From: DATAUD01 sp036501665
Lineage (GTDB): Bacteria; Verrucomicrobiota; Verrucomicrobiia; Limisphaerales; Palsa-1400
Direction of reading: 5' to 3'
DNA length: 64,000 bases
Assembly: GCA_036501665.1 (NCBI GenBank)
Contig: DASXZW010000045.1
Span: forward strand, 1-64,000
The translations under genes were made by a program, and so were the position numbers. Shown piece after piece: positions 63,911 through 64,000 of the stretch. Numbering within the stretch: position 1 is the first letter of the stretch; each line of letters begins with the position of its first letter. The notes under the pieces were generated by a model that saw only the letters and a program-made list of their open reading frames with translations, ran no database searches and was not told the origin of the DNA.

Positions 63911-64000
63911 TTGAAGCAGTTCCGGCCCAAGGATTTTCCTATTGCGTCCAAGGTGCTTTTAGTGTTCTTTTTCGGCGCGTTAATGGGTATTCAACTTTCA
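63911..64000 (+). CDS. Partial CDS: possible membrane-anchored protein (runs off the window)
   Basis: A frame from TTG at 63911 open to the window end. It reads LKQFRPKDFPIASKVLLVFF then FGALMGIQLS: a basic start and one hydrophobic helix, as in signal-anchor or membrane proteins. No ribosome-binding site is visible and the start is weak; an internal ATG at 63985 is an alternative. The stretch 63868-63910 shows nothing else. Confidence 0.4.
   Translation, partial: MKQFRPKDFPIASKVLLVFFFGALMGIQLS

Noticed and set aside
1..64000. CRISPR array
   Set aside because: No regularly spaced direct repeats were seen; the repeats found are single palindromes or short dispersed units.

Overview
The window reads as a stretch of Gram-negative chromosome from a free-living member of the Verrucomicrobia, most likely the Pedosphaera/Limisphaera side of the phylum. 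That placement is an inference from protein families: a DUF1592/DUF1588/DUF1585 cytochrome paired with a DUF1552 protein, a pseudopilin with the H-X9-DG motif, a C-terminal VPD-type sorting tail (VPDSG-CTERM-like), a GloVer-repeat protein, and several large secreted enzymes with Tat or Sec signals. No phage, plasmid, integrase, CRISPR or complete insertion sequence was seen.

Layout. 1-4483: a MITE-like hairpin, then a secreted lectin-fold protein and the DUF1592/DUF1552 pair. 4621-9329: a secreted TIM-barrel-like protein, the sorting-signal protein, and a YeiH-type exporter followed by a tiny Cys-rich protein. 9394-13605 (minus): a tightly coupled Mla/MCE lipid-transport operon (STAS-MlaE, MlaF, MlaD, PqiC-like lipoprotein) preceded by the 3' half of a TolC-type gene and a decayed SDR gene. 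14008-20922: phospholipase C, a DUF1223 protein, a pseudopilin and a glutaminase-like enzyme. 21024-22929: an AT-rich Fic island with two small coupled ORFs. 22930-33486: YncE-propeller/phosphoesterase, GH51 arabinofuranosidase, citrate synthase, SDR, methyltransferase, membrane glycosyltransferase and an alpha/beta hydrolase. 33621-33697: tRNA-Arg(TCT). 33741-40180 (minus): PQQ-type propeller protein, a WecA/MraY-type transferase coupled to a GT4 glycosyltransferase, and a large membrane TPR protein. 40322-43727 (minus): xseB-dxs-rlmD-type operon, with a GloVer-repeat gene upstream that is bracketed by direct repeats.

45366-52228: a hicBA module, a hybrid histidine kinase convergent with a nitroreductase, and an NtrC-type two-component pair. 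52409-59291: an ABC ATPase/permease pair, a DUF1015 gene, and an orphan ABC-2 permease that carries a C-terminal seven-bladed RCC1-like propeller. 59310-64000: MqnD-like protein, a second Fic protein, a HAD phosphatase, a TPR/coiled-coil pair, a GNAT acetyltransferase and the beginning of a possible membrane protein.

The most unusual items are the permease-propeller fusion, the Fic operon with its two unrecognised small ORFs, the MCE operon whose TolC gene has been cut by a rearrangement that left an SDR fossil, and several families of dispersed palindromic repeats in the intergenic spaces. Translational coupling by 4-bp ATGA or GTGA overlaps recurs throughout (MCE operon, xseB/dxs/rlmD, GT pair, hicBA, two-component pair, ABC pair, TPR pair).
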